Shown here one piece after another: positions 1 through 10,030 of a stretch of 64,000 nucleotides of DNA. The translations under genes and the position numbers were made by a program. The notes below the pieces were generated by a model, which worked only from the letters and a program-made list of their open reading frames with translations, searched no databases and was not told where the DNA came from. Origin of the DNA: Atopobiaceae bacterium (GTDB taxonomy: Bacteria > Actinomycetota > Coriobacteriia > Coriobacteriales > Atopobiaceae); the NCBI GenBank assembly GCA_022482785.1, contig JAKVON010000010.1:1-64000 (forward strand), given 5' to 3'. Each line of letters opens with the position of its first letter. The stretch's first letter is position 1.

Positions 1-538
1 CCGACGATGACCGAGCAGGTCACGAGCACGTCGCTCATCGTGTGCATCGAGTCGGCGGTGAGTATCTCGCTCCTGAGCTCGCGTCCGCGGCCGCGCTCGT
101 AGCGTGCCACGAAGACGTTGGTCACGAGCGTCCCCGCCATCACGGCGAAGCTGCCGGCGTTGACGACGATCGACCCCTTGCTGCCCATGAAGGCGGCGAT
201 CGCGTCGCCGGCGACGTTCCAGGCGGCGAACAGCAGCATGATCCCGATCCCGGCCGAGGCGTACGTCTCGAACTTGGCATGCCCATAGGGGATGGTCGAG
301 GTCGGCGGGACGGGCCGCGAGGTACATGCCGACGACGCCCACCAGGTTGGAGACCGTGTCGAACATCGAGGCTATGCCGTCGGCACGCATCGAGACCGAA
401 CCGCTCCAGGTCCCGTAGCAGAACTTCGCGAGGGCCACCGCGAGGTTGAGCCACATCACGATGACGAGCACGACGCGTATCTCGTGGAAGCGCCCCCGGG
501 AGTTCGAGGGACGACTCGGGGCATGCAGGCGGTCGTCA
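1..538 (-). CDS. Cation diffusion facilitator (CDF) efflux transporter, N-terminal part, frameshifted and cut by window edge
   Basis: Divalent-metal/proton antiporter of the inner membrane. The reverse strand encodes two hydrophobic helices with CDF signatures: SMRADGIASMFDTVSN after the first helix, a conserved HPYGHAKFE, and further on ILTADSMHTMSDV. The last part shares the D-x3-D/H-x3-D metal-site spacing of the family. The reading frame changes at the CCCC run near 288-291; dropping one C restores HPYGHAKFE. The ATG at 538 has a good ribosome site (AAGGAG, 8 nt away) and overlaps the stop of the upstream phosphatase, but it is not in frame with the first helix. A second one-base error between about 470 and 530 is therefore likely. 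The C-terminus lies outside the window, and the metal cannot be deduced. Confidence 0.75.
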
Positions 539-2828
539 TGAGACCGTCTCCTTCGAATCCGGATCCGTGGATGGGACGACGTCATCCCGGCCCTCGGGCT
601 CCGCCTTGGACGAGGCTCTCGCCTTGCGTGCGCGCCGCCTGCCCACCTTGTCGAAGCGCATCGCGACCATGGCCACGTCGTCGTCGAGCTGGCGCGCCGT
701 GAAGGCGTCGATGCGCTCGAGGAGGCGCCCGAGGATCCCGTCGACGCCCTCGGCGCTCTCCTGCATGACGGCGTCGCGGAGCCCGTCCTCGCCGAAGAAC
801 GCCCCGGCGGGGGTCCGCGCCTCCGTGACGCCGTCGGTGTAGAGCAGGAGCAGGTCCCCCTTGGAGAGGTCGACCCTTCCGTCGTGGTAGGCCATGCCGT
901 GGAAGGCGCCCACCACGCCGGACTGCTCGGCAAGCGTCTCGAGCTCCCCCGTGGCCGCCCGCAGGAGCAGCGCAGGGGGATGCCCCGCCGAGCAGTACGT
1001 GAGGGTGCCTGCGGCCAGGTCGACCACGCCCACGAACATGGTGGCGAAGGTCTCCAGGCGCGAGAAGCCCATGAGGAAGTCGTTCAGGGCGCGCACCATG
1101 TGGGCGGGCGCCAGGCCCTCCCAGGCATAGGCCTCGAGGGCGGCCTTGACCGCGGCCGAGACGCTCGCGGCCTCGATGCCCTTGCCCGAGACGTCGCCGA
1201 GGACGATGCAGGCCTTGCGCTCGGGGAGGCGGATGAGGTCGTAGAAGTCCCCTCCGACGGAGGCGGCCTCCGTGGCCGAGGAGTAGACGTCCTGCGTGCT
1301 GATCCCGTCGACCTTCTGCAGCTCGTTCTTCATCCCCGACTGGAGCGCCTGGGAGATGCGGGTCTCCTTGACCCTCGTGGCCTCGCCCTCGATCGCGTCG
1401 CGCACGATGTCGGCCATGTGATGGAGGAACACCAGCTCGTCCTCGTCGAACGGCTCGTCGTAGGAGCCGCGCAGCACGAAGGCGCACCGACGGTCCCCGT
1501 CCTGGATGCCGATGTCGACGAACGCCCCGATGGAGGGCACCTCGTGCTCGGCCAGCCAGCGCGAGACGCGGTCGCCGGGAAGGATGGGCACCACGGCCAC
1601 GCCGTCCTCGAGGTAGTTCTCCTCGAGGGTGAGCAGGTCGAAGGGTATCTGCCGGTCCTCGGCAAGACCGGGGAGACGGGCATAGAAGGCCTTCTGCCAG
1701 CGGTTCTCGTGCACCACCGAGAAGGCCGCGGAGAGGGCGTCGGACGCGAGGGAGACCGAGCCCATCACACTCTCGGTGGTGGTCCCGCCGGAATGCACCA
1801 GCATCTGGCGGCACTCGTCGATTCTCTCGTCGAGCTCCGCCTTGCGCTCGGAGCGCATCGCGGCGAACGCGGCCGCGATCTCGAGCGCGAGGTACTTGGC
1901 CACGGAGTCGAGGAGGCGGGAGTCCTCGCGGCCCATGGCATGGACGCGGTCCCAGCCCACCTGGAGGATGGCGATGACATGGTCGCCGAACCAGACGGGC
2001 ACGCAGATGAAGCTCGCGAAGGGAGGGAGCAGCCTCGCGGAGACCTTGTGCCGACGCGTGCTCGACTCCTCGACCACCCATCTGCTCGACGGGGCCCCCG
2101 ACCGGAGCGACGCCGTGTCGGGAGGCTCGATGCGCAGGCGGAGGGCATGGCCCGCCTTCGTGGCGAGCGTCGCCACGCCGAGGCCGTAGGGAAGGAACTG
2201 CGGGACGTTCGCGCCCCCGAGCGAGGAGGTGAGCCCGCGGAGCCTGAAGCCGTCGTTCTCGGCCAGGTAGACGATGGTCCCCGTAGCCTCCATCGTGTCG
2301 CGGAGCTCCTCGAGGACGTGCCCGAAGAGCGTGCCCATGTCCTGGGCGTCGAGCGTGCCCAGGACGATCTTGAGCGTGCCGGAGAGGCGGTGGTTCGCCT
2401 GGGAGAGCTCGTAGACGAGCCGCTCCCTCTCGAGGGCGGCGCTGCGCTCCTCGTCGAGGGACCTCGCGACCAGGAGGTAGGTGTCGCCGGGGGCGCTCAC
2501 GCGGTCGCATCGCACCGAGACGGGGACGTCGGTTCCGTCGGGCATCCGACATCGCAGGGCGACCATGGCGCCATCGGTGGGGAACGGGAGCCCGCCCTCG
2601 GCGGCCGGACCCACGATCGGCGAGAAGAGGTCGGAGACGCCGGTTCCCCATGAGATCGCCCGAGGGCAGGCCCAGGAGCCTGCCCGCCTGCCTGTTGGCG
2701 AGCAGCACGGAGCCATCGCCGTCGAAGACGAAGACGGCGTCTGAGGTGAGGGCCAGGAGCCGCGCGAGGGTGCCGGGGATGCCCCTCTCCCCTATCCCGT
2801 CGATGCGCCGGATCGCGTTGGCCGACAT
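536..2828 (-). CDS. PAS/GAF-domain PP2C-type serine phosphatase (SpoIIE/RsbU family), frameshifted
   Basis: Signalling phosphatase expected to dephosphorylate an anti-sigma-factor antagonist or similar phosphoprotein. Corrected length is 763 residues. Domains in order: a PAS domain (about 20-130; ALTSDAVFVFDGDGSVLLAN), one or two GAF-like sensor regions (about 160-460), and a SpoIIE/PP2C catalytic domain (about 530-730) with metal-site motifs VGGDFYD, GDVSGKG and DDDVAMVAM. The PAS N-terminus and the rest are in different frames; the break lies at 2644-2645, where removing one base joins them. The start at 2828 (MSANAIRR) has a GGAGGG ribosome site. There are no transmembrane segments, so it is probably cytosolic. 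The tRNA-Leu terminator sits only about 15 bp upstream, so expression may depend on read-through. The target protein is not visible nearby. Confidence 0.82.
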
Positions 2829-2842
2829 GCACCCTCCATAGG

Positions 2843-2864
2843 AAAAACGGGCCCGTAGGCCCGT
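2843..2864 (-). terminator. Rho-independent terminator of tRNA-Leu
   Basis: Perfect 7-bp stem (ACGGGCC/GGCCCGT on the minus strand) with a 4-nt loop (TACG), followed by a T run encoded by the A run at 2843-2847. It lies just after the tRNA 3' end. Confidence 0.85.
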
Positions 2865-2874
2865 TGATAGATCC

Positions 2875-2965
2875 TGGTGTCGGAGGCGGGACTTGAACCC
2901 GCACGACCTTTTAGTCAGTCACTAGCACCTCAAGCTAGCGCGTCTGCCAATTCCGCCACTCCGAC
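2875..2965 (-). tRNA. tRNA-Leu (anticodon GAG)
   Basis: Class II tRNA of 91 nt including an encoded CCA end. Acceptor stem GTCGGAG pairs with CTCCGAC, discriminator A. Anticodon stem CTAGC/GCTAG encloses loop TTGAGGT, giving anticodon GAG. A long variable arm and a GGTTCAAGTCC T-arm are present. It reads CTC and CTT leucine codons. Confidence 0.97.
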
Positions 2966-2985
2966 ATAGGCTTCAAGCGAGAAGT

Positions 2986-3013
2986 ATCTTACCACAGCGG
3001 CCTTGCCGTGCAA
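2986..3013 (-). promoter_or_regulatory. Candidate promoter of tRNA-Leu
   Basis: TTGCAC and TAAGAT hexamers with a 16-bp spacer on the minus strand. This would place the transcription start about 14 bp before the tRNA 5' end. The match to the -35 consensus is modest. Confidence 0.45.
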
Positions 3014-3032
3014 CCCTCATGGAAGGATTCCC

Positions 3033-5210
3033 TCAGAGACCCATCGCATGGAACGCCTGGAACGTGACGAGCGCGAGGGCCCAGGCCACCACCAGCTGGA
3101 AGCAGACGGCGAAGGCGGTGTAGCGCCTCGAGCCGCTCTCGCGCCTGATGGTGGCGATGGTGGCCATGCACGGCACGTAGAGCAGGCAGAACACCATGAG
3201 GGCAAGGGCGTTCGCGGGCCCGAACCCGATCGAGGAGAGGGAGGCGGCGAGCTGCGTCATGCCCTCTGCCGAGCTCGCGGCGCCCACGCCGAAGAGCACC
3301 GAGATGCTCGAGACCACGACCTCCTTGGCGCTCACCCCCGCGATGAGCGCCAGGGCGACCTGCCAGTAGCCGAGGCCGGCGGGCGCGAGGACGGGAACCG
3401 CCCAATGGCCCAGCATCGCGCCGAAGCTCCCCGCCATGTCGCCCTGCGCGTAGCCGGCAGGCCCGAAGTTGAGCACGAACCACATCACTACGCTGGCCAC
3501 GAAGATCACGGTGCCGGCACGAGAGAGGTAGTCCTTGACCTTCTCCCACACATAGATCCAGACGGTGCGCAAATCCGGCATCTTGTACTCGGGAAGCTCG
3601 ATGAGCAGGAGGTCCTCCTGGCCCGGAGTGGCGCAGACCCCCGTGGCCCTCTCCGAGGCGACGTCGACCCTGCGCAGCACGAGCAGGACGAGGAGCGCCA
3701 CCACGATGCCGATCACGTACATCGAGTAGGCGACCAGGCTCGCCATGCGCCCGAAGAACATCCCCGAGAACAGGATGTAGATGGGAAGCCTCGCGGAGCA
3801 GCTCATGAAGGGGGTCACGAGCATGACGCGACGGCGGTCGCTCGGGCTCTCGAGCGCGCGCGAGGCCATGATGGCCGGGACCGAGCAGCCGAACCCCAGG
3901 ATCATGGGGATGAAGGCGCGGCCCGAGAGCCCCAGCCTCCCCATGACGCCGTCCATGACGTAGGCGACGCGGCTCATGTAGCCAGAGTCCTCGAGGAAGG
4001 CCAGGGCCAGGAAGAGGATGAAGATGTTGGGGAGGAACGTGATCACGGTCCCGCAGCCGGTGATCACGCCGTCGACCACGAGGGAGACCGTGGCGTCGCT
4101 GGCCCCGATCGCAACGAGCGACGCGGAGGCCCAGTCGGAGAAGGCCTCGAGCCCCATGTCGAAGAGCGACTTAACGAGGTCGCCCACCGTGAAGGTGAGG
4201 GCGAAGACGACCGCCATGATCCCCAGGAAGATCGGGATCGACCAGACCTTGTCGGTGAGGAGGCGGTCGGCGGCATCGGTCGCCGCGGCCCGCGCGTCGC
4301 GGTTGAAGACGACCTCGTTCACGACCTCCGAGATGAAGTCGTACCGCTCGCGTATGAACTCGTCCTCGTAGCTGCGTTCGAGCACGGGCAGGGGCCTGCC
4401 GTCGTCGGCGGCGACCGGATAGCGGCGCGAGATGGCGTCGTCGGCCTCGAGGAGCTTGATGGCATGGTAGCGCGGGTTGGCAACGTTGGGGTACCCGCCC
4501 GCGAACAGGCCTGCGACCTCGTCGATCTTCTCCTCGAGCCCCTCCGAGTAGACCATCGCGTAGCGCCGGTGCTTGGCGGAGAGGCCGCGCTCGGCATGGT
4601 GCGAGTGGACGATCTGGTCGGGCCTGGCATGGCCGGCGTGGTGCATGACCGCATGCATGAGCGGCCCGAGGCCCTCGCGCCTGCGGGCGCTCACCGGCAC
4701 CACGGGGCAGCCCAGCATCTCGGGGAGCCGATGCGTGTCGACCTCCATGCCCCGCCTGCGCACGACGTCCATCATGTTGAGGGCGACGACGACGGGCTTG
4801 CCCAGCTCGAGGAGCTGGATCGTGAGGTAGAGGTTGTGCTCGAGCGAGGAGGCGTCCACGACGTCGATGATGACGTCGACGTCGTCGGAGAGCACGTAGT
4901 CGCGCGTGACCTGCTCCTCCATGGTGTAGCAGGTAAGGGAGTAGGTGCCGGGAAGGTCGACCAGCTCGATGTCGCGGCCGGAGAAGGTGGTGTGCCCCAC
5001 CTTGCGCTCGACGGTGACTCCCGGCCAGTTGGCGACCTTGAGGTTGGCGCCGGTATAGGCGTTGAAGAGGGTGGTCTTGCCGCAGTTGGGGTTTCCCACG
5101 AACCCCACGCGCAGGGGCCTGTCGTGATGCTCTGCGGGATGGCCCGTGCGCGTCAGGGGCGTGAGCGGCGAGGGCGTGGGCGCGGGGCCGCAGTCATGGC
5201 AGGAGCTCAC
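3033..5210 (-). CDS. feoB: Ferrous iron transport protein B
   Basis: Fe2+ transporter of the cytoplasmic membrane with a fused G protein; 725 residues. G-domain motifs: G1 GNPNCGKTT (39-47), G3 DLPG (85-88), G4 NMMD (145-148). Two Gate regions and a FeoB core with many helices follow, including GVSAKEVVVSS. The start is GTG at 5210, overlapping the feoA stop as GTGA, which indicates translational coupling. The N-terminus carries a short extension with a Cys-His-Asp-Cys motif (residues 4-7) before the G domain; whether it binds metal is unknown. The C-terminus is hydrophobic and ends at 3033 just upstream of tRNA-Leu, with no clear terminator between. Confidence 0.97.
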   Translation of the reverse strand: MSSCHDCGPAPTPSPLTPLTRTGHPAEHHDRPLRVGFVGNPNCGKTTLFNAYTGANLKVANWPGVTVERKVGHTTFSGRDIELVDLPGTYSLTCYTMEEQVTRDYVLSDDVDVIIDVVDASSLEHNLYLTIQLLELGKPVVVALNMMDVVRRRGMEVDTHRLPEMLGCPVVPVSARRREGLGPLMHAVMHHAGHARPDQIVHSHHAERGLSAKHRRYAMVYSEGLEEKIDEVAGLFAGGYPNVANPRYHAIKLLEADDAISRRYPVAADDGRPLPVLERSYEDEFIRERYDFISEVVNEVVFNRDARAAATDAADRLLTDKVWSIPIFLGIMAVVFALTFTVGDLVKSLFDMGLEAFSDWASASLVAIGASDATVSLVVDGVITGCGTVITFLPNIFILFLALAFLEDSGYMSRVAYVMDGVMGRLGLSGRAFIPMILGFGCSVPAIMASRALESPSDRRRVMLVTPFMSCSARLPIYILFSGMFFGRMASLVAYSMYVIGIVVALLVLLVLRRVDVASERATGVCATPGQEDLLLIELPEYKMPDLRTVWIYVWEKVKDYLSRAGTVIFVASVVMWFVLNFGPAGYAQGDMAGSFGAMLGHWAVPVLAPAGLGYWQVALALIAGVSAKEVVVSSISVLFGVGAASSAEGMTQLAASLSSIGFGPANALALMVFCLLYVPCMATIATIRRESGSRRYTAFAVCFQLVVAWALALVTFQAFHAMGL

Positions 5211-5533
5211 GAGGCGCCTCCCGCCCGCGCGACGGAGCGCACGTGAATCCCCGAGGTGATCCCCCTGCCGAGCGCGTAGCGCGTCTCTCGCAGGCGGACG
5301 ATGACCGTGCCCGCGCTCTTGTTGTTGAGCACCTCGACGATGGTGCCCGGGGTCATGCCCAGGGTCTCGAGGCGATGGGCGGTCGCGAGGGGCAGGTCGA
5401 GGTACTCGACCTCGTAGCAAGAGCCCATGACGCCCCTGTCGAGCGTGCTTGTGAGCGTTTCGGCCTGTATCTCGGCCACATCCTCCCGGGCGGCCCTGGG
5501 CACGGAATTGCCCGCTCGTCCATGGGCGCACAT
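5207..5533 (-). CDS. feoA: Ferrous iron transport protein A
   Basis: SH3-like cytosolic partner needed for FeoB activity; 108 residues. The core is recognisable from ATAHRLETLGMTPGTIVEVL to RYALGRGITSGIHVR, typical of FeoA. The ORF has about 30 residues more than the usual 75-80 residue FeoA. A start at the internal Met near residue 36 (MGSCYEVEYL, about 5428) is also possible. It is translationally coupled to feoB. A TATACT element lies about 25-30 bp upstream of the ATG at 5533 and could be its -10, but no convincing -35 was seen and no Fur or DtxR box was recognised. Confidence 0.92.
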   Translation of the reverse strand: MCAHGRAGNSVPRAAREDVAEIQAETLTSTLDRGVMGSCYEVEYLDLPLATAHRLETLGMTPGTIVEVLNNKSAGTVIVRLRETRYALGRGITSGIHVRSVARAGGAS

Positions 5534-5574
5534 TCATCAGCTGGTTTCTCGCCCCCAGTATAGCAGTGGCGCGT

Positions 5575-5602
5575 GGCCCCGGGCGCACAGGCGTCCGAGG
5601 CC
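5575..5602 (-). terminator. GC-rich hairpin after oppF
   Basis: Hairpin of about 11 bp with one mismatch and a CTGT loop, between the oppF stop (5629) and feoA. There is no T run on the exit side, so it may be a weak terminator or an mRNA 3'-end stabiliser. Confidence 0.45.
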
Positions 5603-5628
5603 ACGGAAGACACGGGATGGGCACCCGC

Positions 5629-6665
<1,037 letters not shown>

Positions 6666-6666
<1 letters not shown>

Positions 6667-7759
6667 TACGCCTTGCCTCCCTTCGTGCGCGAGGTGCTCG
6701 GCGCGTTCTTCCTCACGAATGCCGGGTCATGCGAGAAGTGGCACGTGGAGTAGTGGCCCGTCTCGGTGACGAACTTCTCGGGGCGCTTGGAGTGGCAGAG
6801 CTCGGTGGCATAGGGGCAGCGCGGCGAGAAGCTGCAGCCGGCGGGCACGTTGACCAGCGAGGGGGGATTTCCCTTGATGGGCGTGAGCGGCTTCTTCTCG
6901 TCGGTCAGGGCCTCGGGGATGGAGCGGACGAGCCCCCAGGTGTAGGGATGCATCGAGTCGTAGAACACCTCGTCGGCCGTGCCGAACTCGACCGGGCGGC
7001 CGGCGTACATGACCATGATCTTGTCGGCGACGTCGGCGACGACGCCGAGGTCGTGCGTGATCATGATGATCGCGTTGCCGTTCTTCTCCTGCATCTCCTG
7101 CATGAGCTCGATGATCTGCGCCTGGATAGTGACGTCGAGCGCCGTGGTGGGCTCGTCGGCGATGAGGATGTCGGGGTCGCAGGCGAGCGCCATGGCGATC
7201 ATGACGCGCTGGCGCATGCCGCCGGAGAACTGGTGCGGGTAGTCCTTGACGCGCTGCTCGGGATTGGGGATGCCCACCATGTCGAGCAGCTCGACGGCGC
7301 GGGCGAGGGCCTGCTCCTTGGTGTAGCCGCGGTGCAGGCGAAGCCCCTCGCCCAGCTGGCGGCCGATGGTGTAGACGGGGTTGAGCGAGGTCATGGGGTC
7401 CTGGAAGACCATGGCGATGTCGTTGCCGCGGATGTCCTGCATCTGGCGCTCGCTCATCTCGAGCAGCGAGTGGCCGCGATAGCGGACGTCACCGCCCTCG
7501 ACGCGTCCCGGGGGCATGTCGATGAGGCCCATGATGGTCATGGCCGTGACAGACTTCCGCTGCCCGACTCCCCCACCACGCCGAGCGTCTCTCCGCGGTC
7601 GAGGTCATAGGTGACGCCGTCGACGGCCTTGACGACGCCGTCCTCGGTATGGAAGTGCATCTGGAGGTTGTCGACCTCGAGCAGGTGGGATCCCTCGGGA
7701 ACCGGCTGGTTCTTGAGGTCCATCTTCTCCTGCTGGTCGCTCTTGGATTTCTTGGACAT
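6666..7759 (-). CDS. oppD: Oligopeptide ABC transporter ATP-binding protein OppD/DppD, one frameshift
   Basis: First ATPase of the peptide importer; corrected length 364 residues. The N-terminus ([12 protein letters not shown]) through VVGESGSG lies in one frame, and [12 protein letters not shown] onward in another. One A is missing at about 7555; restoring it rebuilds Walker A GESGSGKSVTAM. Further motifs: Q-loop [15 protein letters not shown], signature [14 protein letters not shown], Walker [13 protein letters not shown] and the C-terminal cysteine cluster [14 protein letters not shown] seen in OppD/DppD. This is the only deletion among the frame breaks in the window that could be defined exactly. 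It starts 3 bp after the oppC stop. Confidence 0.92.
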
Positions 7760-7762
7760 GGC

Positions 7763-8767
7763 TTATGCGTCCTTCATCTTGACGTCGAGGGCATCGCGCA
7801 GGCCGTCGCCCAGGAGGGTGAAGGCAAGCACCGTGGTGAGGATCGCGAGGCCTGGCATGAGCATGAGCCAGGGCTGGGTCTGCAGGTACTGCTGGCCGTC
7901 CTGAATCATGATGCCCCAGGAGGGCGTGGGGGGCGTGACGCCCATGCCCAGGTAGGACAGGGCGCTCTCCGTGAGGATGGCGCCGCCGATGTTCATCGTG
8001 GCGTACACGACAATCGAGGCGACCGAGTTGGGGAAGATGTGGCGGGCGATGATGCGGAGGTCGGAGGCCCCCATGGAGCGGGCCGCGTCGACGTAGTCGT
8101 TCTCCTTGACCGAGAGGATCGCGCTCCTGAACACGCGGGCGATCGACGGCCAGCCCAGCACGCCGATGGCGATGAAGACGTTCTGGATGCCACCCGTGCC
8201 CAGCACGGCCAGCATGACGATCACGAAGAGCGTGTACGGGAAGGCCAGGAAGATGTCGGCCAGGCGCATGATGATCGTGTCCCAGATGCCGCCGTAGTAG
8301 GCAGCGAGGGCGCCCATGATCAGGCCGATCACGGTGGAGATCGCCGTGGCGAGAAGGCCGACCGCAAGCGAGATGCGGGCGCCGTAGATGACGCGGCAGA
8401 GCACGTCGCGGCCGAGCGCGTCGGTGCCGAAGGGATGCGCGGGCGAGGGCGGGAGCTTCGCGAGCTGCGCCATCTGCGAGGAGTCTATCTCGGTGGGCGA
8501 ACCGAGGAGCTGCGGTGCCCAAAGGTCTGCCGTGAGAGCCACGACGACCATGAGGGCGATCCAGCAGGCGCCGATGACGGCGAGCTTGTTGCGCTTGAGG
8601 CGCTTCCATGCGTCGCCCCAGAGGGTGCGCGTGGGCTTGGTCTCCTCCTCGTGCGCCTGGGACGTCTGCTCCATGTGGGCGACGTAGGGCTCCGCGATCT
8701 TCTTCTTGTCGTGCACGGGCTTGTGGTCGGGTGCCTGCTCGGGCGCAGGCGCGGGTGTCTTCTTCAT
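7763..8767 (-). CDS. oppC: Oligopeptide ABC transporter permease OppC/DppC
   Basis: Membrane permease of the peptide importer; 334 residues. A long charged cytosolic N-terminus (about 60 residues, Pro/Lys/Glu-rich) precedes the first helix (LAVIGACWIALMVVVALTA). The HPFGTDALGRDVLCRVIYGA motif and the EAA-type loop (DYVDAARSMGASDLRIIARH) are typical of OppC/DppC. Six helices are expected. It starts 10 bp after oppB in the same operon. Confidence 0.95.
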   Translation of the reverse strand: MKKTPAPAPEQAPDHKPVHDKKKIAEPYVAHMEQTSQAHEEETKPTRTLWGDAWKRLKRNKLAVIGACWIALMVVVALTADLWAPQLLGSPTEIDSSQMAQLAKLPPSPAHPFGTDALGRDVLCRVIYGARISLAVGLLATAISTVIGLIMGALAAYYGGIWDTIIMRLADIFLAFPYTLFVIVMLAVLGTGGIQNVFIAIGVLGWPSIARVFRSAILSVKENDYVDAARSMGASDLRIIARHIFPNSVASIVVYATMNIGGAILTESALSYLGMGVTPPTPSWGIMIQDGQQYLQTQPWLMLMPGLAILTTVLAFTLLGDGLRDALDVKMKDA

Positions 8768-8777
8768 GTCGCCTCCC

Positions 8778-9806
8778 CTATGCCTGGTCCTTGGGTGCGC
8801 CGAACCTGATTCGGGGATCCAGGAAGGCGTAGCTGATGTCCACGATGAGGTTGATCACCATGACGACGATGACCACGATGGTCACGCCTCCCATGACGAT
8901 CGGCCAGTCGCGCTGCGTGATGGCTCGGTAGATCTCGTAGCCCACGCCCGGCCAGTTGAAGACCGTCTCGGTGAGGATGGCGCCGGCGAGCATGCCGCCG
9001 AAGTCGATGCCGATGTAGGTGACGACCGGGATGAGGGCGTTCTTGAGCGCATGGTGATAGATGATGTCGTGGCGCGAGAGGCCCTTGGCCTTGGCCGTGC
9101 GGATGTAGTCCTGGTTCATGACCTCGAGGAGCTGCGAGCGCATGATGCGGGCGGCATAGGCGGTCGAGACGGCGGCGAGGGTGACGGCGGGCAGGATGTA
9201 GTAGACCCAGTCCTGGAACTCACCGGACGCGCCGGAGATGGGCAGGTACCACCCCCCGCCGGTCCAGGCCTTCATCTGGATGCCAAAGAGCAGCTGCAGC
9301 AGCATGCCCAGCCAGAATGCGGGCATGGCGACGAGTATCGACGTTATGAGCGTCACCAGCACATCCCAGAACGAGTACCGTTTGATGGCGGACACCATGC
9401 CTGCCCCGATGCCCACTATCGCCTCCAGGATGATGGCGACGATGGCCAATCGCACGGTGTATGGGTACTTCTCGGCGAAGATGTCGGTGACGGCGATCTT
9501 GCGCTGGTAGGAGGTGCCCAGATCGCCATGGAGCAGGCCGCCCATGTAGGTGACGTACTGCTTCCAGATCGGCGTCGGGACGGTGTTGCCATCCGCGTCG
9601 TAGATGGCCTGCCCGTTCGAGTCCGACTCGATGAGGCCGTTCGAGATGCGGAGCTGCAGTTCGATCTCAGGCGAGAGAGCCTTGTCGCCGGCGATGAGCT
9701 TGATGGGATCGCCTGGGACGATGTTCTTCATGGCGAACATGATGATGGTGACGCCGATGAAGACCGGTATGAACTGCAGGACGCGCTTCAAGATGTACTT
9801 GCCCAT
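8778..9806 (-). CDS. oppB: Oligopeptide ABC transporter permease OppB/DppB
   Basis: Partner permease; 342 residues from MGKYILKRVLQFIPVF, the usual OppB/DppB beginning. The open frame runs 65 codons further upstream, but that part has no family similarity, so the start is placed at 9806. A large periplasmic loop follows the first helix. The EAA loop DYIRTAKAKGLSRHDIIYHH and the C-terminal DPRIRFG motif are present. It follows oppA across about 220 bp that contain a strong hairpin. Confidence 0.93.
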   Translation of the reverse strand: MGKYILKRVLQFIPVFIGVTIIMFAMKNIVPGDPIKLIAGDKALSPEIELQLRISNGLIESDSNGQAIYDADGNTVPTPIWKQYVTYMGGLLHGDLGTSYQRKIAVTDIFAEKYPYTVRLAIVAIILEAIVGIGAGMVSAIKRYSFWDVLVTLITSILVAMPAFWLGMLLQLLFGIQMKAWTGGGWYLPISGASGEFQDWVYYILPAVTLAAVSTAYAARIMRSQLLEVMNQDYIRTAKAKGLSRHDIIYHHALKNALIPVVTYIGIDFGGMLAGAILTETVFNWPGVGYEIYRAITQRDWPIVMGGVTIVVIVVMVINLIVDISYAFLDPRIRFGAPKDQA

Positions 9807-9960
9807 TCGCAAGTTCCCCCGTTCACGTGCTGTCATGACGGTTACCAGGGCAAACTGACAAGAATCGGCCACCCGGGCAGATGCAATGCGTTCAAGTATA
9901 GCCGTATGTGCCTGCGGCCTGCCAACTGGACGGTCAATTTGCGGCATCGACCAGACAGAC

Positions 9961-9997
9961 GATGCGGGACGTTGGCGAAAGACCAACGTCCCGCATC
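9961..9997 (-). terminator. Strong hairpin between oppA and oppB (attenuator or mRNA stabiliser)
   Basis: Perfect 15-bp stem (arms 9961-9975 and 9983-9997) with a 7-nt loop, about 33 bp after the oppA stop. There is no T run behind it. Such hairpins commonly protect the binding-protein mRNA and limit read-through into permease genes. Confidence 0.7.
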
Positions 9998-10030
9998 GCA
10001 TACGTACGCTTCAGACGTGAGACGGAAGGC

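Noticed and set aside
884..2653. Long antisense open frames opposite many genes (for example over the PP2C gene, murJ, uvrA, glnN)
   Set aside because: Composition is biased (His/Arg/Gly/Glu-rich), there is no family similarity, and genuine conserved genes lie on the other strand.
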